A DNA stretch of 64,000 nucleotides from Alteromonas sp. ALT199 (GCF_018619335.1 NZ_JAHHDX010000076.1:577-64576), one strand, 5' to 3'. Positions 16,948 through 30,301 are shown, numbered from the stretch's first letter. Notes: generated by a model from the letters alone, not told the origin. Program-made: numbers and translations.

Positions 16948-19848
16948 ATGCGCGCGAGATTAAATAGAAAACGAATATATGCTGCCGTAGCTGTTACTGC
17001 ATTAATTACAATATCGGTAGGATGCACCTATACCACGGGTTATGCTGATAAAAGCCAGTCAGTTTCTGTTGAGGAAACTAAAGCTGTATCTCAGAGCGCA
17101 TCATCGTTAAACGTAGACTATGAACGCTTTACGTTGAATAACGGGCTTACTGTACTATTACATGTAGACAAGTCAGACCCGGTGGCCGCAGTGGCGTTGA
17201 CAGCCCATGTTGGGTCGGCCCGGGAGAAACAAGGTCGTACCGGTTTTGCCCACCTCTTTGAGCATCTACTTTTCCTAGAATCGGAAAATTTAGGAAAAGG
17301 GGGTTTAGACAAACTCAGTGCTAGAATTGGTGGCTCTGGGGCTAACGGTTCTACCAGTCGTGACAGTACTAATTACTATCAAACGGTCCCCATTGACGCC
17401 TTAGAGAAGATGATTTGGGCTGAAGCCGATAAACTGGGATACTTTATTAACACGGTGACAGAGCCCGTACTCGCAAAAGAAAAGCAGGTAGTAAAAAACG
17501 AAAAACGCCAGAGTGTCGATAATCGCCCGTACGGACATAACCAATACGTGATTGACAAGAACCTCTATCCCGAGGGGCACCCCTATAGCTGGCAAGTTAT
17601 TGGCTCACTTGAAGACTTACAAAGCGCTACACTGTCTGACGTTAAAGAATTTTTTGAAACTTGGTATGTACCTAACAATGTGGTGTTAACCATTGCGGGT
17701 GACATTGATGTAGACCAAACAAAGGCTTGGGTTAAAAAGTACTTTGACGAAATTCCCGCGGGAAACCAAATCCATAAGTTACCGCCACAACCTGCTAAGC
17801 TCAATAAGACGATAAAACGATTCCACGTTGACAATTTCGCCCAAGCGCCACTTTTAACTATGGTATGGCCTACCGTGCCCGAATACCACAAAGACTACTA
17901 TGCGTTGCAAGTGCTTTCTCAATACCTTAGCCAAGGCAAAAATGCGCCACTGAACAAAGTACTTATTGATGAAAAGAAACTTACCAGTAATGTTTACCTT
18001 TACGGGTATGACGCAGAGGTAGCAGGGCAATTACAACTGCAAGTTATGGCGTTTAATGGTGTCGATCTCAATGCAGTTGCTCAAGGTATTGGCGAAGCGT
18101 TATCTAGCTTTGAAAAAGAAGGCATTTCTTCAGAAGAATTGGCACGTATAAAAGCAGGGCAAGAAACGCAATTCTATCAAGGGTTGTCCAGCGTGTTAGG
18201 TAAGGGGTTTCAGCTAGCACAATACGAAATTTTTGCGGGTAGCGCAGATTTCATAAGTCAGGACGTCCAAAAAATTCTAGGGGTTACGCAACAAGACGTA
18301 ATGCGCGTATATAACACCTACTTGAAAAACAAGCCTTACGTCGCTACAAGCTTCGTACCTAAAGGCGGACAAGAGTTGGTGCTCAATGGCTCGACAAAAG
18401 CTAAGGTAGTCGAAGAGCAGATAGTAGCGAACGCCGAAGAAAGCTTTGATGCGTCCGTTGCTAGTGAATATGAACGCACCCCCTCATCTTTTGATCGCAC
18501 GCAAGAGCCTAGTTATGGCGATAGCATAGAAATTACTCCACCAAAAGTTTGGCAAAGCACATTGTCTTCTGGCATTGAAGTGGCGGGTATTTCTAATAGC
18601 GAGGTGCCGTTAGTCGCCTTTGAATTAAAACTCGAAGGTGGGATGTTACTTGATTCAGAAAATAAAACAGGTACAGCCAATTTACTTGCCGAAACTTTGC
18701 TGAAAGGTACAGCTAATAAAACAGCTCTACAGTTAGAGCAAGAAATTGAGCTTTTAGGTGCGTCATTGGAAGCTAGCGCGTCTGAAACTGACTTAACTAT
18801 TAGCGGTACTGTATTATCTAAACACTACGGTAAGTTAATGGAGTTAGTTTCTGAAGTCATCCTTTCCCCCCGTTTTGATGAGGCGGAGTTTGAACTTGCC
18901 AAAGATGATGTGAGAAATCAGATTGAACAAATTAAAGCAAACCCGAACGCTATCGCATCTGTAGAGTTTAAAACGTTGCTTTACGGAAAAGCGCACCCAT
19001 TTGCCCGGACGACACTGGGTAACGTCGAATCGGTTCAAAACATCACCCTTGATGATCTACAGGCGTATTACAAAAGTAATTTTTCACCTGTCGTCGCTAA
19101 GCTGCGTATTGTGGGGGATATCAGTCAACAAGAGGCTGTAGGCACTTTGTCCACGCTCAGCGATAATTGGGAGTCTAAAAAGGTAACACTTCCAACGGTG
19201 TCTGAGCCTACTTTACCTTCAAAGGCTCAGCTGTTTTTCTACGATGTTCCCGGCGCGAAACAGTCAGTGTTGTACTTCGGGCACTCGGCGCTTAACGTTA
19301 ATCATCAGGACGCCTACAAGGTCGGCGTAATGAACTACCGGTTGGGTGGAGGAGGTTTTGCCTCGCAATTTATGCAAGAACTTCGCGAAAATAAAGGCTA
19401 CACCTATGGTATTCGCTCGTCATTTTCTAGCGACCAGTATACCGGCGAATTTACTATTCGAAGCTCAGTTCGTTCCAATGTGACGCTTGAAGCCACGCAG
19501 GCGATTATGGATATATTGGCGTCTTTTGATGATAGTTACTCAACTGAAGATCTTGCTATTACCAAAGGCTTCACGCTTAAGTCTGGCGCGCGCGCATTTG
19601 AAACTCTCGGCGCAAAGTTGAATATGGTGAGCGAAATCAGTGATTTTGGCTTTGCCGATGATTACGTATTAAGGCAAGAGGCAGAAGTGAAAGCGTTGAC
19701 CGTTGAAGAGGTTAAACGCCTCTATCGCGATTATGTGCATCCAGACAAGATGATTTATCTAATTGTTGGGGATAAAGCAACGCAGTTTGAGCGTCTTGAG
19801 GCACTTGGACTAGGTAAACCAGTACTGCTTAATACTTCACAGCAATAA
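16948..19848 (+). CDS. M16 family zinc metallopeptidase, two-domain, exported
   Basis: 966 residues from the ATG at 16948; an in-frame start at 16825 would add 41 residues ahead of the signal peptide. The N terminus is basic then hydrophobic and ends ISVGC, a weak lipobox, so it is exported and perhaps a lipoprotein. The active M16 domain has the inverted zinc motif HLFEH (residues 102-106) and the downstream Glu in VVKNEKRQ. The second M16 half (from about residue 540) lacks HxxEH and keeps the substrate-binding Arg/Tyr segment ENKGYTYGIRSS. This is the periplasmic, pitrilysin-like arrangement of 'insulinase family' proteins in marine bacteria. Exact substrates are unknown. No operon partners. 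Confidence 0.9.
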   Translation: MRARLNRKRIYAAVAVTALITISVGCTYTTGYADKSQSVSVEETKAVSQSASSLNVDYERFTLNNGLTVLLHVDKSDPVAAVALTAHVGSAREKQGRTGFAHLFEHLLFLESENLGKGGLDKLSARIGGSGANGSTSRDSTNYYQTVPIDALEKMIWAEADKLGYFINTVTEPVLAKEKQVVKNEKRQSVDNRPYGHNQYVIDKNLYPEGHPYSWQVIGSLEDLQSATLSDVKEFFETWYVPNNVVLTIAGDIDVDQTKAWVKKYFDEIPAGNQIHKLPPQPAKLNKTIKRFHVDNFAQAPLLTMVWPTVPEYHKDYYALQVLSQYLSQGKNAPLNKVLIDEKKLTSNVYLYGYDAEVAGQLQLQVMAFNGVDLNAVAQGIGEALSSFEKEGISSEELARIKAGQETQFYQGLSSVLGKGFQLAQYEIFAGSADFISQDVQKILGVTQQDVMRVYNTYLKNKPYVATSFVPKGGQELVLNGSTKAKVVEEQIVANAEESFDASVASEYERTPSSFDRTQEPSYGDSIEITPPKVWQSTLSSGIEVAGISNSEVPLVAFELKLEGGMLLDSENKTGTANLLAETLLKGTANKTALQLEQEIELLGASLEASASETDLTISGTVLSKHYGKLMELVSEVILSPRFDEAEFELAKDDVRNQIEQIKANPNAIASVEFKTLLYGKAHPFARTTLGNVESVQNITLDDLQAYYKSNFSPVVAKLRIVGDISQQEAVGTLSTLSDNWESKKVTLPTVSEPTLPSKAQLFFYDVPGAKQSVLYFGHSALNVNHQDAYKVGVMNYRLGGGGFASQFMQELRENKGYTYGIRSSFSSDQYTGEFTIRSSVRSNVTLEATQAIMDILASFDDSYSTEDLAITKGFTLKSGARAFETLGAKLNMVSEISDFGFADDYVLRQEAEVKALTVEEVKRLYRDYVHPDKMIYLIVGDKATQFERLEALGLGKPVLLNTSQQ

Positions 19849-19913
19849 GGGATGGGCGGAAAATAGACTATTTGCCTTACTGGTAATAGCCTGTTGTATA
19901 ACATGTAAAAGAA

Positions 19914-19943
19914 GAGGGCCCGCACAGATCAATGCAGGCCCTT
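19914..19943. terminator. Possible terminator between convergent genes
   Basis: AGGGCC(C)GCA and TGC(A)GGCCCT arms around an 8-nt loop, followed by TTTG. It lies between the M16 peptidase gene and the convergent chemoreceptor gene. The T run is short. Confidence 0.5.
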
Positions 19944-20037
19944 TGTTAGCGTGGTCTTAGAAATCCACTTGTACTTGCCACAGTTCGAAGTCCCTAAAAA
20001 ATAGCAATTCAAGCTGTTGTTATACTCACGCTTGCTG

Positions 20038-22173
20038 CTATTGCGTTTTCAGTTTGGCCAAAAGCTGTTCTAGTTTGCTAACCGCGGTAAAGATGGCTTT
20101 TGAGCTTTCTGCCGATGACTGTGAATTACTTGATACTTCAGTTGTGGCATTGCCTATTACTACCATGTTTCTGTTTAGCTCTTCACTGACTTGGCTCTGC
20201 TCTTCTGCGGCCGCTGCCATCTGAGTCATACGCTCACTTATCTCACCGATTTGAAGTACAGTGGTTTGCATTTTTTCCAGCGCTGACCGTGAAAGCTGTG
20301 CTGCACCTTCCGCTTTCTGGCTGCCAGTGTGAATGGTGTTTACCGTATGATCAACTTCGCTTTGCAACGCTGTAATAACCTTGCCAATCTCACCTACTGA
20401 TTCAGCTGTCTTAGAAGCAAGAGAACGGACTTCGTCCGCCACTACGCTAAATCCTCTGCCATTTTCTCCGGCGCGCGCCGCTTCGATAGCAGCGTTAAGT
20501 GCCAAGAGGTTGGTCTGGTCAGCTATTGCGCCAATAACGTCGAGGATTTTTTTGATATCAGCACTTCGTTGAGAAACCGCTTGGACTGCGTCAGATGCGT
20601 TTTGCATTTCCGTCGATAGAGCTATTACAGAATGTGTTGATTCTGAAATTTCGTTTTCCGTCTGTTTTACGGAACTTGTGGCATTATCCGCATTAGTGGC
20701 TGCGTCAGCAGCGGTCCCCGCTACTTCTTGAGCAGTTTGCGACATTTCCGTAATCGCAGTAACGACACTATCAATTTCGGCCTGTTGAACTTGAATAAGT
20801 GAATTTGTGCTTTGTGCATGGCTTTGCGTTTGTTCACTTTGCGCTATAACATGGGCACACGACTGTTTTGCTTGCTCTAGTAACTCACGTACTCTTTCTT
20901 TAAATAAGTTGAAAGCTTCGCTCAACTGAATAAGTTCCGCGTGGGAATCAACATGAATGTCTTGGGTCAAATCGCCGCCTTGCCCCGCAAGCTCTTCCAT
21001 TCTCTGCGCGACTTGTCGCACTGGCTGAATAATACTCTTTGTGAACGCGAAAACCAGAGCTAGGGCAATAGCGGTACATACTATCGCTACAATTAGTTGA
21101 GTTGTTAATAATGAGGTTACTGACGAAGAGATCATTGCCTCTAGTGAAGTGATCGGTGCCAGCGCATGGGTTTTATCAACGCCAACAATCATTTTCCATT
21201 TTACCTTAGCGACATCAAGCGATATGTCTTGTGAAACATATAACATTCCGTCGCTTTCATAGAGACCTGACCGTGACTCTGCGTCTAGCAGGCGGCTACT
21301 TTTCTCTTTATCGCTAAATATTTCAGAAAATGGACGCGCTAACTTACTTTTCGCGCTCGTTGCTGCAACTACTAAACCATTTTGGCTTACGACATAAACT
21401 TCAGCATTACCGCCGTAAAGTGATGCTTTTAAACTTTCAGCGCGTTTCTGAATAATAGGGAGGTTTAAGTCAGTGCCCACCACACCGCGAAAACGATTAT
21501 TTGCAATCACCGGAACCGTTAGGCTTGTCATCAGCTCGCTGTAGCCTTCGCGGATTTCGTATTTATATGGGTTAGAGACACACGGCGTGAGCGTTTCCTT
21601 ATTACACAAATACCACTCTGCTGCTCTAAAGCCAAACTCATCTAGAGTAGTGTCGTGCTTAAGTGTTGGGTCGGTTATCAAAACTTGCTCTGGCAAATCC
21701 TTAGCGCCGCGAATGAAGTATACTTCAAAGCTTCCCTTGCCGGGTGTCGAATGTGTTCTCCCGCTGATGTTTTCTGCCGCTTTGCCGTCAAACAAATTTG
21801 CTTCGAATTGAGCATACATACTTGATGTAACGTTTGTTGTTAGCACACTCCTAACAAGTTGCTCTGTCTGCTCTCTGCTTAACGACAATTCGTCACTTGT
21901 TTCAATACTAGAGGTTAACTGGGCTGCCAGGGCCGTGGGCAAGTAGTGCGCACTATTAATCAGAGCTTCTGTTTGAGCTGCAAATTGCGCTGCCTTTGCT
22001 GATACTGTCTTTTCTATTTGATCTACAACCTCTGAATTGACGTGCTGATCGATCTTACGCTCTGTACCTTCAAGGAGCACATAGCTTACGCCAATAAACA
22101 CTAGTGCGAGTAAGATAAATAGAATGCCTACAACAGACATGAGTTTAGACGACAAAGAGTAGCTTTTTTTCAT
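20038..22173 (-). CDS. Methyl-accepting chemotaxis protein with a dCache-type sensor
   Basis: 711 residues from the ATG at 22173 ([13 protein letters not shown]); a start 12 codons earlier is also open, but the basic residues just before the helix favour the later one. Two membrane helices (about 14-37 and 355-380) flank a periplasmic double-Cache-like ligand domain containing [20 protein letters not shown] domain follows. The cytoplasmic signalling hairpin contains the invariant tip [17 protein letters not shown]. It lacks a C-terminal CheR-tethering pentapeptide. It signals to CheA/CheW; the ligand is unknown. No other chemotaxis gene is close. Confidence 0.93.
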   Translation of the reverse strand: MKKSYSLSSKLMSVVGILFILLALVFIGVSYVLLEGTERKIDQHVNSEVVDQIEKTVSAKAAQFAAQTEALINSAHYLPTALAAQLTSSIETSDELSLSREQTEQLVRSVLTTNVTSSMYAQFEANLFDGKAAENISGRTHSTPGKGSFEVYFIRGAKDLPEQVLITDPTLKHDTTLDEFGFRAAEWYLCNKETLTPCVSNPYKYEIREGYSELMTSLTVPVIANNRFRGVVGTDLNLPIIQKRAESLKASLYGGNAEVYVVSQNGLVVAATSAKSKLARPFSEIFSDKEKSSRLLDAESRSGLYESDGMLYVSQDISLDVAKVKWKMIVGVDKTHALAPITSLEAMISSSVTSLLTTQLIVAIVCTAIALALVFAFTKSIIQPVRQVAQRMEELAGQGGDLTQDIHVDSHAELIQLSEAFNLFKERVRELLEQAKQSCAHVIAQSEQTQSHAQSTNSLIQVQQAEIDSVVTAITEMSQTAQEVAGTAADAATNADNATSSVKQTENEISESTHSVIALSTEMQNASDAVQAVSQRSADIKKILDVIGAIADQTNLLALNAAIEAARAGENGRGFSVVADEVRSLASKTAESVGEIGKVITALQSEVDHTVNTIHTGSQKAEGAAQLSRSALEKMQTTVLQIGEISERMTQMAAAAEEQSQVSEELNRNMVVIGNATTEVSSNSQSSAESSKAIFTAVSKLEQLLAKLKTQ

Positions 22174-22485
22174 GGATACTAACTTAGCTAGAATGAGTGT
22201 AACCCGCATTGAGCGGAACGTTTGAGTGAGAACTTTAGCGGAAACATCTCTGTTTTAGCTTTCCGCAAAGCACAATTTGATTAAGCGTAGGGGATTTTCG
22301 ATATTTTGCCTGATAATTATACTTATCCCTGTTCCTAAGACACTGATTAAATGTTTTCTCGAAAAGTACACAGGCATTCAAATTTATACTTTTTAGGGTG
22401 GGGATCATGACCGAAATAGGTGACAAAGCACGTAGTTACAATTAGCAATAATATATGTGTTGAATAAAAAGGACGGGACAATTCG

Positions 22486-23331
22486 ATGTCGAATAAAAAG
22501 AGTGAAGCGGATAATCGACGTAAAGATGTAGCACTGAGCCATACGGAAGAAAAAGATGTCAGAAATAATCAGGGCTTAAATTCTGTTTCTTTGTACGCGA
22601 TTGTCCACAGGGAAGGGCTAGAAGAGCTCCAGCGGCCTATGATGTCGCTGTGGTGGTCTGGGGTTGCGGCAGGTATTTGTATTTCTCTCTCTATTTTAGC
22701 TGAGGGCATCCTGCACCACCTTTTTTCTCGTTCTCCCTATCAGTTTGTGATAGAAAATTTAGGTTATACGGTGGGCTTTATAATGGTTATCGTAGGGAGG
22801 CTACAGCTATTTACCGAAAATACGCTGTCAGTTATTTTACCATTGCTAAGTAAGCCATCTCTTTATATGGGAGCGTGCATTGCGCGACTGTGGAGTATCG
22901 TCTTTGTTGCAAACATGGTTGGCACATTTCTAGCGGCGTTTTTCAGCTACGGCCTGCAAGCAGTTCCACCAGAGCTTGTCGAAGGAATGACGGCAATATC
23001 TAAACATTACGCCGAGCTAACACCATCAGACGCTTTTTCTTACGGTATTACGTCTGGGTTTATCATAGCCGCTATCGTATGGATGAAGCCTTCGGTTAAG
23101 CATTCTCAAATATTAATGATCGTTATTTTCACTTACCTTATTGCCATCGGTAACTTCACCCACGTGATAGCTGGTTCAACGGAACTCTTTTTATTGGCTC
23201 TTCAAGGGCACATAAGCCTTAGTGAAACCGCTGGGTTAATAGGCGCAACGCTGATGGGTAATATCGTGGGAGGAACAGGGCTGTTCGCTTTATTGGCCTA
23301 CGGGCAAGTCGTACGAGAGATTGAAGAGTAA
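22486..23331 (+). CDS. Formate/nitrite transporter (FNT) family protein
   Basis: 281 residues. The N-terminal 35 are hydrophilic, then six membrane helices follow. FNT proteins are pentameric anion channels for formate, nitrite or hydrosulfide. Family-like segments: GVAAGICISLSILAEG (first helix), FTENTLSVILPLL (half-helix loop region), GNFTHVIAGSTELF (second half-helix with the conserved His) and ATLMGNIVGGTGLFAL. It most resembles the YfdC-type subgroup rather than FocA or NirC. AAGGAC lies upstream of the ATG. It stands alone, and substrate cannot be assigned from sequence. Confidence 0.88.
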   Translation: MSNKKSEADNRRKDVALSHTEEKDVRNNQGLNSVSLYAIVHREGLEELQRPMMSLWWSGVAAGICISLSILAEGILHHLFSRSPYQFVIENLGYTVGFIMVIVGRLQLFTENTLSVILPLLSKPSLYMGACIARLWSIVFVANMVGTFLAAFFSYGLQAVPPELVEGMTAISKHYAELTPSDAFSYGITSGFIIAAIVWMKPSVKHSQILMIVIFTYLIAIGNFTHVIAGSTELFLLALQGHISLSETAGLIGATLMGNIVGGTGLFALLAYGQVVREIEE

Positions 23332-23479
23332 GTTTGATTTTGGGCAGTGAACGCGCGCGCTGATTCCTCATTGCTATTAGTCTCTTGCTCTACATTTTAC
23401 AGCATCAGCAAGAACGCAATGTGCGTTTAGCCTCTTACACGTAACGTATAACATTAAATGAGAAGGCGTTTAGAAAAAA

Positions 23480-24412
23480 CTAGTCTAGGTTCACAAGCGC
23501 TTCATCATTTTCCATTTGCAGAGCTAACCAGCGACAAAAGAGAGCGATACGCTTTTTACGTGGCGAATTCTTAAGGTATACAAAATGGGATTTCCAACGT
23601 ACCGGGTGAGGTATATTAAACGGAATGACAAGCTGACCTGATTTAACATATTGACCAATCATTACGTCTGATGCCAGCATTACACCTTGACCTGTTAGTG
23701 CTGCGCTCAACGCCAGGTCACTTGAGGAGATCTCTGTTTTTTTTAAGCTTCTGTTTGTAATATCAATATTGCAGTGCTCAAAATAACTTTCCCAATTAGC
23801 TCTGTCTCCGAAAGCTAGGGCAAGTAATCTAGCATTAAGCAAATCAGATGGAGTATTCAACGCAAGCGTTTGTTTGTAACCTGGTGAACAAATTGGAACA
23901 ATTCCATTTTCACCAAACTTTTGTACCTCTAAACCATCCTCCATAATTGACGAAGTCGAAGTACTAAAGCGAATTGCGATATCTATCTTGCCATCGTGCA
24001 GGCTTTCTATTCTATTGGAGGCAAAAGTATTAATATTTATATCTGGATACTGATTAAAGAATTTAAATAAATTTGGTAACAGCCACAGAGCACAAAACGC
24101 CTGTGTAGTACTCACTGTCAAACTTCCTTCTAATGGCTCTTCTTGAACTTTGTTTAAACCGTTTATAACTTCACTAAAGCCATTTTGACAAGCTTCAAAG
24201 AGTACCTGTCCCTGAGAAGTCAGTAGCATCCTTCTTGCGCTTCGTCTGAAAAGTTTAACCTGTAAATTCTGCTCTAATTGACGCATCTGCTGACTAACTG
24301 CAGCTTGCGTAATGCATAGCTCATCAGCAGCCTTACTGTAACTTTCGTGTCTAGCTGCCACTTCAAAGCAGAGCAAATTGTTTAACCACCTTAGTCTTCT
24401 ATCCATAGTCAC
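23480..24412 (-). CDS. LysR family transcriptional regulator, GcvA-like
   Basis: 310 residues. The N-terminal winged helix-turn-helix contains LLCFEVAARHESYSKAADEL followed by CITQAAVSQQMRQLEQNLQ, then the LFRR and LTSQGQ features typical of GcvA/AmpR-type regulators. The effector domain has two Rossmann-like lobes. It is divergent from an 81-residue gene across a 97-bp intergenic region, the usual layout for a LysR protein regulating its neighbour. That target is inferred. Confidence 0.92.
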   Translation of the reverse strand: MTMDRRLRWLNNLLCFEVAARHESYSKAADELCITQAAVSQQMRQLEQNLQVKLFRRSARRMLLTSQGQVLFEACQNGFSEVINGLNKVQEEPLEGSLTVSTTQAFCALWLLPNLFKFFNQYPDININTFASNRIESLHDGKIDIAIRFSTSTSSIMEDGLEVQKFGENGIVPICSPGYKQTLALNTPSDLLNARLLALAFGDRANWESYFEHCNIDITNRSLKKTEISSSDLALSAALTGQGVMLASDVMIGQYVKSGQLVIPFNIPHPVRWKSHFVYLKNSPRKKRIALFCRWLALQMENDEALVNLD

Positions 24413-24509
24413 AATATAAGTTCATCTAATATTAAAAATTAACTTTTATCGTTGGTCATGTAAAGCTCGAAAACAGAAACTAGTCTCAAATACATTCAGT
24501 GAGACTTAT

Positions 24510-24755
24510 ATGAAAAAGCTCCCTAAAATCACGAGAAAAATAGATTCAACTTCGTTGCAAGCCAATAAAATAAAAGGTGTTGTTACTAGTGAAGAAAGCT
24601 ATGGAGTTTTCAGGAATAACGAGGAAGACGTAAAAAAATTATCAAGAATAGCGTGTTTGGAGCAACATGCCGACGTATTTAAGTTGAACAGGAAAAGCTT
24701 ATTATCGGTTATTGGGAATAAGCTCAATTTATCAATGTTAAGTGCATTTAAGTAA
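24510..24755 (+). CDS. Uncharacterised 81-residue basic protein
   Basis: Begins MKKLPKITRKIDSTSLQANK and is rich in Lys, Ser and Leu with no membrane segment or signal peptide. GTGAGA lies about 6-10 bases before the ATG. I do not recognise a family. It is divergent from the LysR gene and is the only gene in that gap, so it may be its target. The 236 bp that follow (24756-24991) show no gene. Confidence 0.55.
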   Translation: MKKLPKITRKIDSTSLQANKIKGVVTSEESYGVFRNNEEDVKKLSRIACLEQHADVFKLNRKSLLSVIGNKLNLSMLSAFK

Positions 24756-24991
24756 TCTAAGTCGCTTACTAACCGAGAAAGAAGCTTAGTAAGTTTATGG
24801 TGAAGGTTTCTAATTGGAATGTGTGAGCTATTTCATTATTGGATATTGGATTTCAAAACAGTAGAATTGAGGAGTTATCGATAATTTTCGTAAATGCCTA
24901 GTTAATAATAGCAGTCATTAGTGAATAAAAAGGTTCAGGCTATTTAGAACGAATTAAAAGGCAAGCGAATCATTCAAGGACGAAAAACACT

Positions 24992-25282
24992 ATGTTGAAT
25001 AAACTCTTACTTATTTTAGTCGTTGCCTTTGGCGTTAAACTTTACCTCGAAAGCAGCAGCCAGCCATACTCAGATAAACAGCCGGATCGAAATCAACTTT
25101 CTACTCAAGAGCGTCTCACTCAACCTGTGCGTGTTTCTTTTAGGTGCGATGGACGACAATATTGCAGTCAAATGGCCTCATATGAAGAAGCAAAGTATTT
25201 TCTGAAAAATTGCCCCAATACGAAAATGGATGGCGATGACGATGGCATTCCATGTGAGAGTCAATTTCGAAGGTTTGACTAA
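24992..25282 (+). CDS. Excalibur calcium-binding domain protein
   Basis: 96 residues. A signal peptide or anchor (about 2-18) precedes a polar linker. The C-terminal Excalibur domain has Cys in FRCDGRQYCSQM, a conserved EEAKYFLKNCP segment and the calcium loop DGDDDGIPCES. Excalibur domains are extracellular and related to the calcium loop of thermonuclease-type proteins. It stands alone, and its role is unknown. The convergent his operon ends downstream. Confidence 0.88.
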   Translation: MLNKLLLILVVAFGVKLYLESSSQPYSDKQPDRNQLSTQERLTQPVRVSFRCDGRQYCSQMASYEEAKYFLKNCPNTKMDGDDDGIPCESQFRRFD

Positions 25283-25302
25283 ATGTTGAGTGGTTAACTG
25301 AC

Positions 25303-25348
25303 AAATAAAAAGACCCTCGATAATTGGTTGATTTAAATATCGAGGGTC
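25303..25348 (-). terminator. Terminator of the his operon
   Basis: An 11-bp stem GACCCTCGATA/TATCGAGGGTC around a 15-nt loop. On the minus strand it is followed by TTTTTATTT. It lies 32 bp past the hisIE stop. Confidence 0.9.
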
Positions 25349-25380
25349 AGAGTACTTTAATATACTGGGGCGTACGCTGG

Positions 25381-25994
25381 TTACTTATGACGCTCGCGAA
25401 GTACATCTAGCGCATCGTTTAGCGACATATCACTGGCCTGAAGAAGAACCGTTAGATGATACAACAAATCAGCGGCTTCGTTTTTAAGCTCTTCCTTGTC
25501 ATGCACAGTAGCAGCTAGTGCTGTTTCCACGCCTTCTTCGCCTACCTTTTGAGCAATGCGCTTAATGCCTTTGTTATAAAGGCTAGCAGTGTAGCTGCTT
25601 TTTGGGTCGGCATCTTTGCGGGCCGCCAACACACGCTCTAAATCTGCAAGAAAGGTAAAGGCTGGCGTGTTGCCGTGAAACCAACAGCTTTCAACGCCTG
25701 TGTGGCATGTCGGGCCGTTAGGGTTAGCTAGTACCAACAGTGAATCCTGGTCGCAATCGCAGGCAACGCTCACTAAATCTAGCGTGTTGCCCGAGGTTTC
25801 ACCTTTGGTCCAAAGACGCTGCTTAGAGCGGCTAAAAAAGGTCACTTTGCCCGTTTCAAGAGTTTTTGCTAGCGCATCTCGGTCCATGTAGCCCTGCATT
25901 AATACTTTGCCCGACAGTGCGTCTTGCACTATGGCAGGTAGCAGGTTGTCCATCTTGTCCCAAGCTAGTTTATTGCTGTTTTCATTAGTAATGA

Positions 25995-25998
<4 letters not shown>
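25381..25998 (-). CDS. hisI: Bifunctional phosphoribosyl-AMP cyclohydrolase / phosphoribosyl-ATP pyrophosphatase
   Basis: 205 residues, the HisIE fusion of gammaproteobacteria, catalysing steps 2 and 3 of histidine synthesis. The N-terminal HisI half has [30 protein letters not shown] and the metal-binding [10 protein letters not shown] and GPTCHTG. The C-terminal HisE half has [13 protein letters not shown] and [14 protein letters not shown]. It starts with GTG at 25998, overlapping the hisF stop (GTGA). It is the last gene of the operon. Confidence 0.96.
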
Positions 25999-28154
<2,156 letters not shown>

Positions 28155-28155
<1 letters not shown>

Positions 28156-29225
28156 TACAGTGCTCCTTTACTGCTTGGTAGCGCGTCACCCTGGCGTGTA
28201 ATAGCTTGACGAAGAGCGCGGCCAAAGACTTTGAACAAGCTTTCTACTTGGTGGTGTGCGTTACCTTCGCTGGTGGAAAGGTGAAGCGACAGTCCCATGC
28301 TTTGTGCAATCGAGTAGAAAAAGTGCGGTACCATTTCTGTAGCCATTTCGCCTACTTGGTCGCGACTAAATTCAGCGTCGAATTTAAGGTGCGGTCGATT
28401 TGAAATGTCCATAATACATTCAGCTCGGCACTCATCCATTGGCAATGCAAAGCCAAAGCGTCCAATTCCACGTTTGTCGCCCAGCGCCTTTTTAAGGGCT
28501 TCGCCGAGTGCAAGCGCCGTATCTTCGATACTATGGTGATCGTCAATGTGCAAGTCGCCGTTGGTCGTAAGAGTTAGCTCAAAACCACCGTGGGTAGCAA
28601 TTTGGTCAAGCATGTGGTCAAAAAAGCCCATGCCGGTTTGAATCGTCGACTTGGCTTGCGAATCAAGGTCAACACGAACGCGAATATCGGTTTCAGAGGT
28701 GGTACGTACAACCTCTGCAATACGTGAAGACGCTAACAAGCTTTTCTGAATGTCATTCCAGTTTAAGCTTTCTCGATTGTACTGGAAGCTGCGAATACCC
28801 ATGTTTTCAGCAAGCTGTACATCGGTAATTCTGTCACCAATCACAAATGAACGAGTGAAGTCTACTTTACCTTTCTGCAAATATTCCTGGACCAAACCAA
28901 GCTTTGGCTTGCGGCACGTACAGTTATCTTCATCGAAATGCGGGCAAATAAGCACATCGTCAAACACTACGCCTTGGCTTTCGAAAATGGCCATCATGGC
29001 ATTGTGTGGCTTGTCGAAGTCTTCTTGAGGGAAGCTGTCTGTGCCCAATCCGTCTTGATTACTTACCATAACGAGTTTAAATCCGGCCGCTTTAAGCTTT
29101 AGCAACACGGGAATAACATTTGGCTCGAAAACCAGTTTTTCTAGACTATCTAGTTGCTTATCAATCGGCGGCTCTTCAACAAGTGTACCGTCGCGGTCGA
29201 TAAATAAAATGGCTTGCTGACTCAT
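28155..29225 (-). CDS. hisB: Bifunctional histidinol-phosphatase / imidazoleglycerol-phosphate dehydratase
   Basis: 356 residues, the enterobacterial-type fusion. The N-terminal HAD phosphatase has [19 protein letters not shown] and the zinc loop [15 protein letters not shown]. The C-terminal dehydratase (from about residue 168) has [32 protein letters not shown] and [14 protein letters not shown], which supply the His/Glu manganese ligands. The start overlaps hisC as ATGA. Confidence 0.97.
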
Positions 29226-30301
29226 GCCGCATCCTCACTATTTTTAAATTCGTTAATCAACTGCATTAAACGCTGATTTTGTTTTTCGGTGCCGATGCTC
29301 ACGCGTAAACAGTTTTGTAAGTTAAGCTGTTTTGATTGGTCGCGAATTAGCATGCCTTGGCTTACCAAGTATTGCATTAGGGCTGGCGCTTTTGCGTAGC
29401 GGAATAAGATAAAGTTTGCTCGCCTGTCGCCAACTAATTCAAAGCCTTCAATTGCTTTTAAGGCTTCAGCTAATGCTTCTTTTTCACGGTTGAGTGTTGC
29501 AACTTGCAGCTCAAGTAACGTTAATGACTCTACCGACAGTGCTTGTGCAGCAATTTGTGCAACCGGTTCTGGAATAGGGTAGGGTGCAATTACTTTTAAC
29601 AGTGCCTGTATGACTGGAGCTTGAGCAAGGGTAAAACCACAGCGAAGCCCAGCCAGCGCAAACGCTTTCGATAGCGTACGAAGTACAACTAGGTTCGGAT
29701 AGTTGTTTATTTCATTTGCCCACGTATTGTCAGCATCAAATTCAATATACGCTTCATCTACCACCACTAAAGCCTTATCAGCAAAGTGATTAAGTACGGT
29801 TTTTATGTCTTCGCGGGCAACCGGTGTACCGGTTGGATTGTTCGGTGCGCAGATAAAAATCACGTTCACGTCTTCTTCAGCGCAAACAGCATTTACATTC
29901 AAGCTGAAATCGTCGTTTAAAGGCACTTTTTTAATGCCCACATCGCAGGTTTCAGCGCTGATGGCATACATACCGTAGGTAGGCGGGCAAATCAGAATTT
30001 TGTCTTTACCCGGCGTACAGAAGGTACGAATAAGCAGTTCAATACCTTCGTCGGCACCACGAGTCACAATAAGCTGTGATTTATCTAGCTCTGCATAGTT
30101 TGCGTAACCGCTTACTACTGCTTCAGGCTGACAAGACGGATACCGGTTAAAGTTACTGCTATCTACGCTGTATTCGTTAGCATAAGGTGATTCGTTGGCA
30201 TTAAGCCAATCTTGACCACCTGAAAACAAACGACGTGCCGATTCGTAAGGCTTTAACGGCACTAAGTTTTCGTTAATCAAGTTATCGATAAGTGCCGACA
30301 T
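29222..30301 (-). CDS. hisC: Histidinol-phosphate aminotransferase
   Basis: 359 residues, fold type I PLP enzyme. The cofactor Lys is in [22 protein letters not shown] near the N terminus, [10 protein letters not shown] and VVDEAYIEF are the usual motifs, and the C-terminal LRVSIGT carries the substrate carboxylate-binding Arg. The start overlaps the hisD stop by one base. Confidence 0.97.
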   Translation of the reverse strand: MSALIDNLINENLVPLKPYESARRLFSGGQDWLNANESPYANEYSVDSSNFNRYPSCQPEAVVSGYANYAELDKSQLIVTRGADEGIELLIRTFCTPGKDKILICPPTYGMYAISAETCDVGIKKVPLNDDFSLNVNAVCAEEDVNVIFICAPNNPTGTPVAREDIKTVLNHFADKALVVVDEAYIEFDADNTWANEINNYPNLVVLRTLSKAFALAGLRCGFTLAQAPVIQALLKVIAPYPIPEPVAQIAAQALSVESLTLLELQVATLNREKEALAEALKAIEGFELVGDRRANFILFRYAKAPALMQYLVSQGMLIRDQSKQLNLQNCLRVSIGTEKQNQRLMQLINEFKNSEDAA

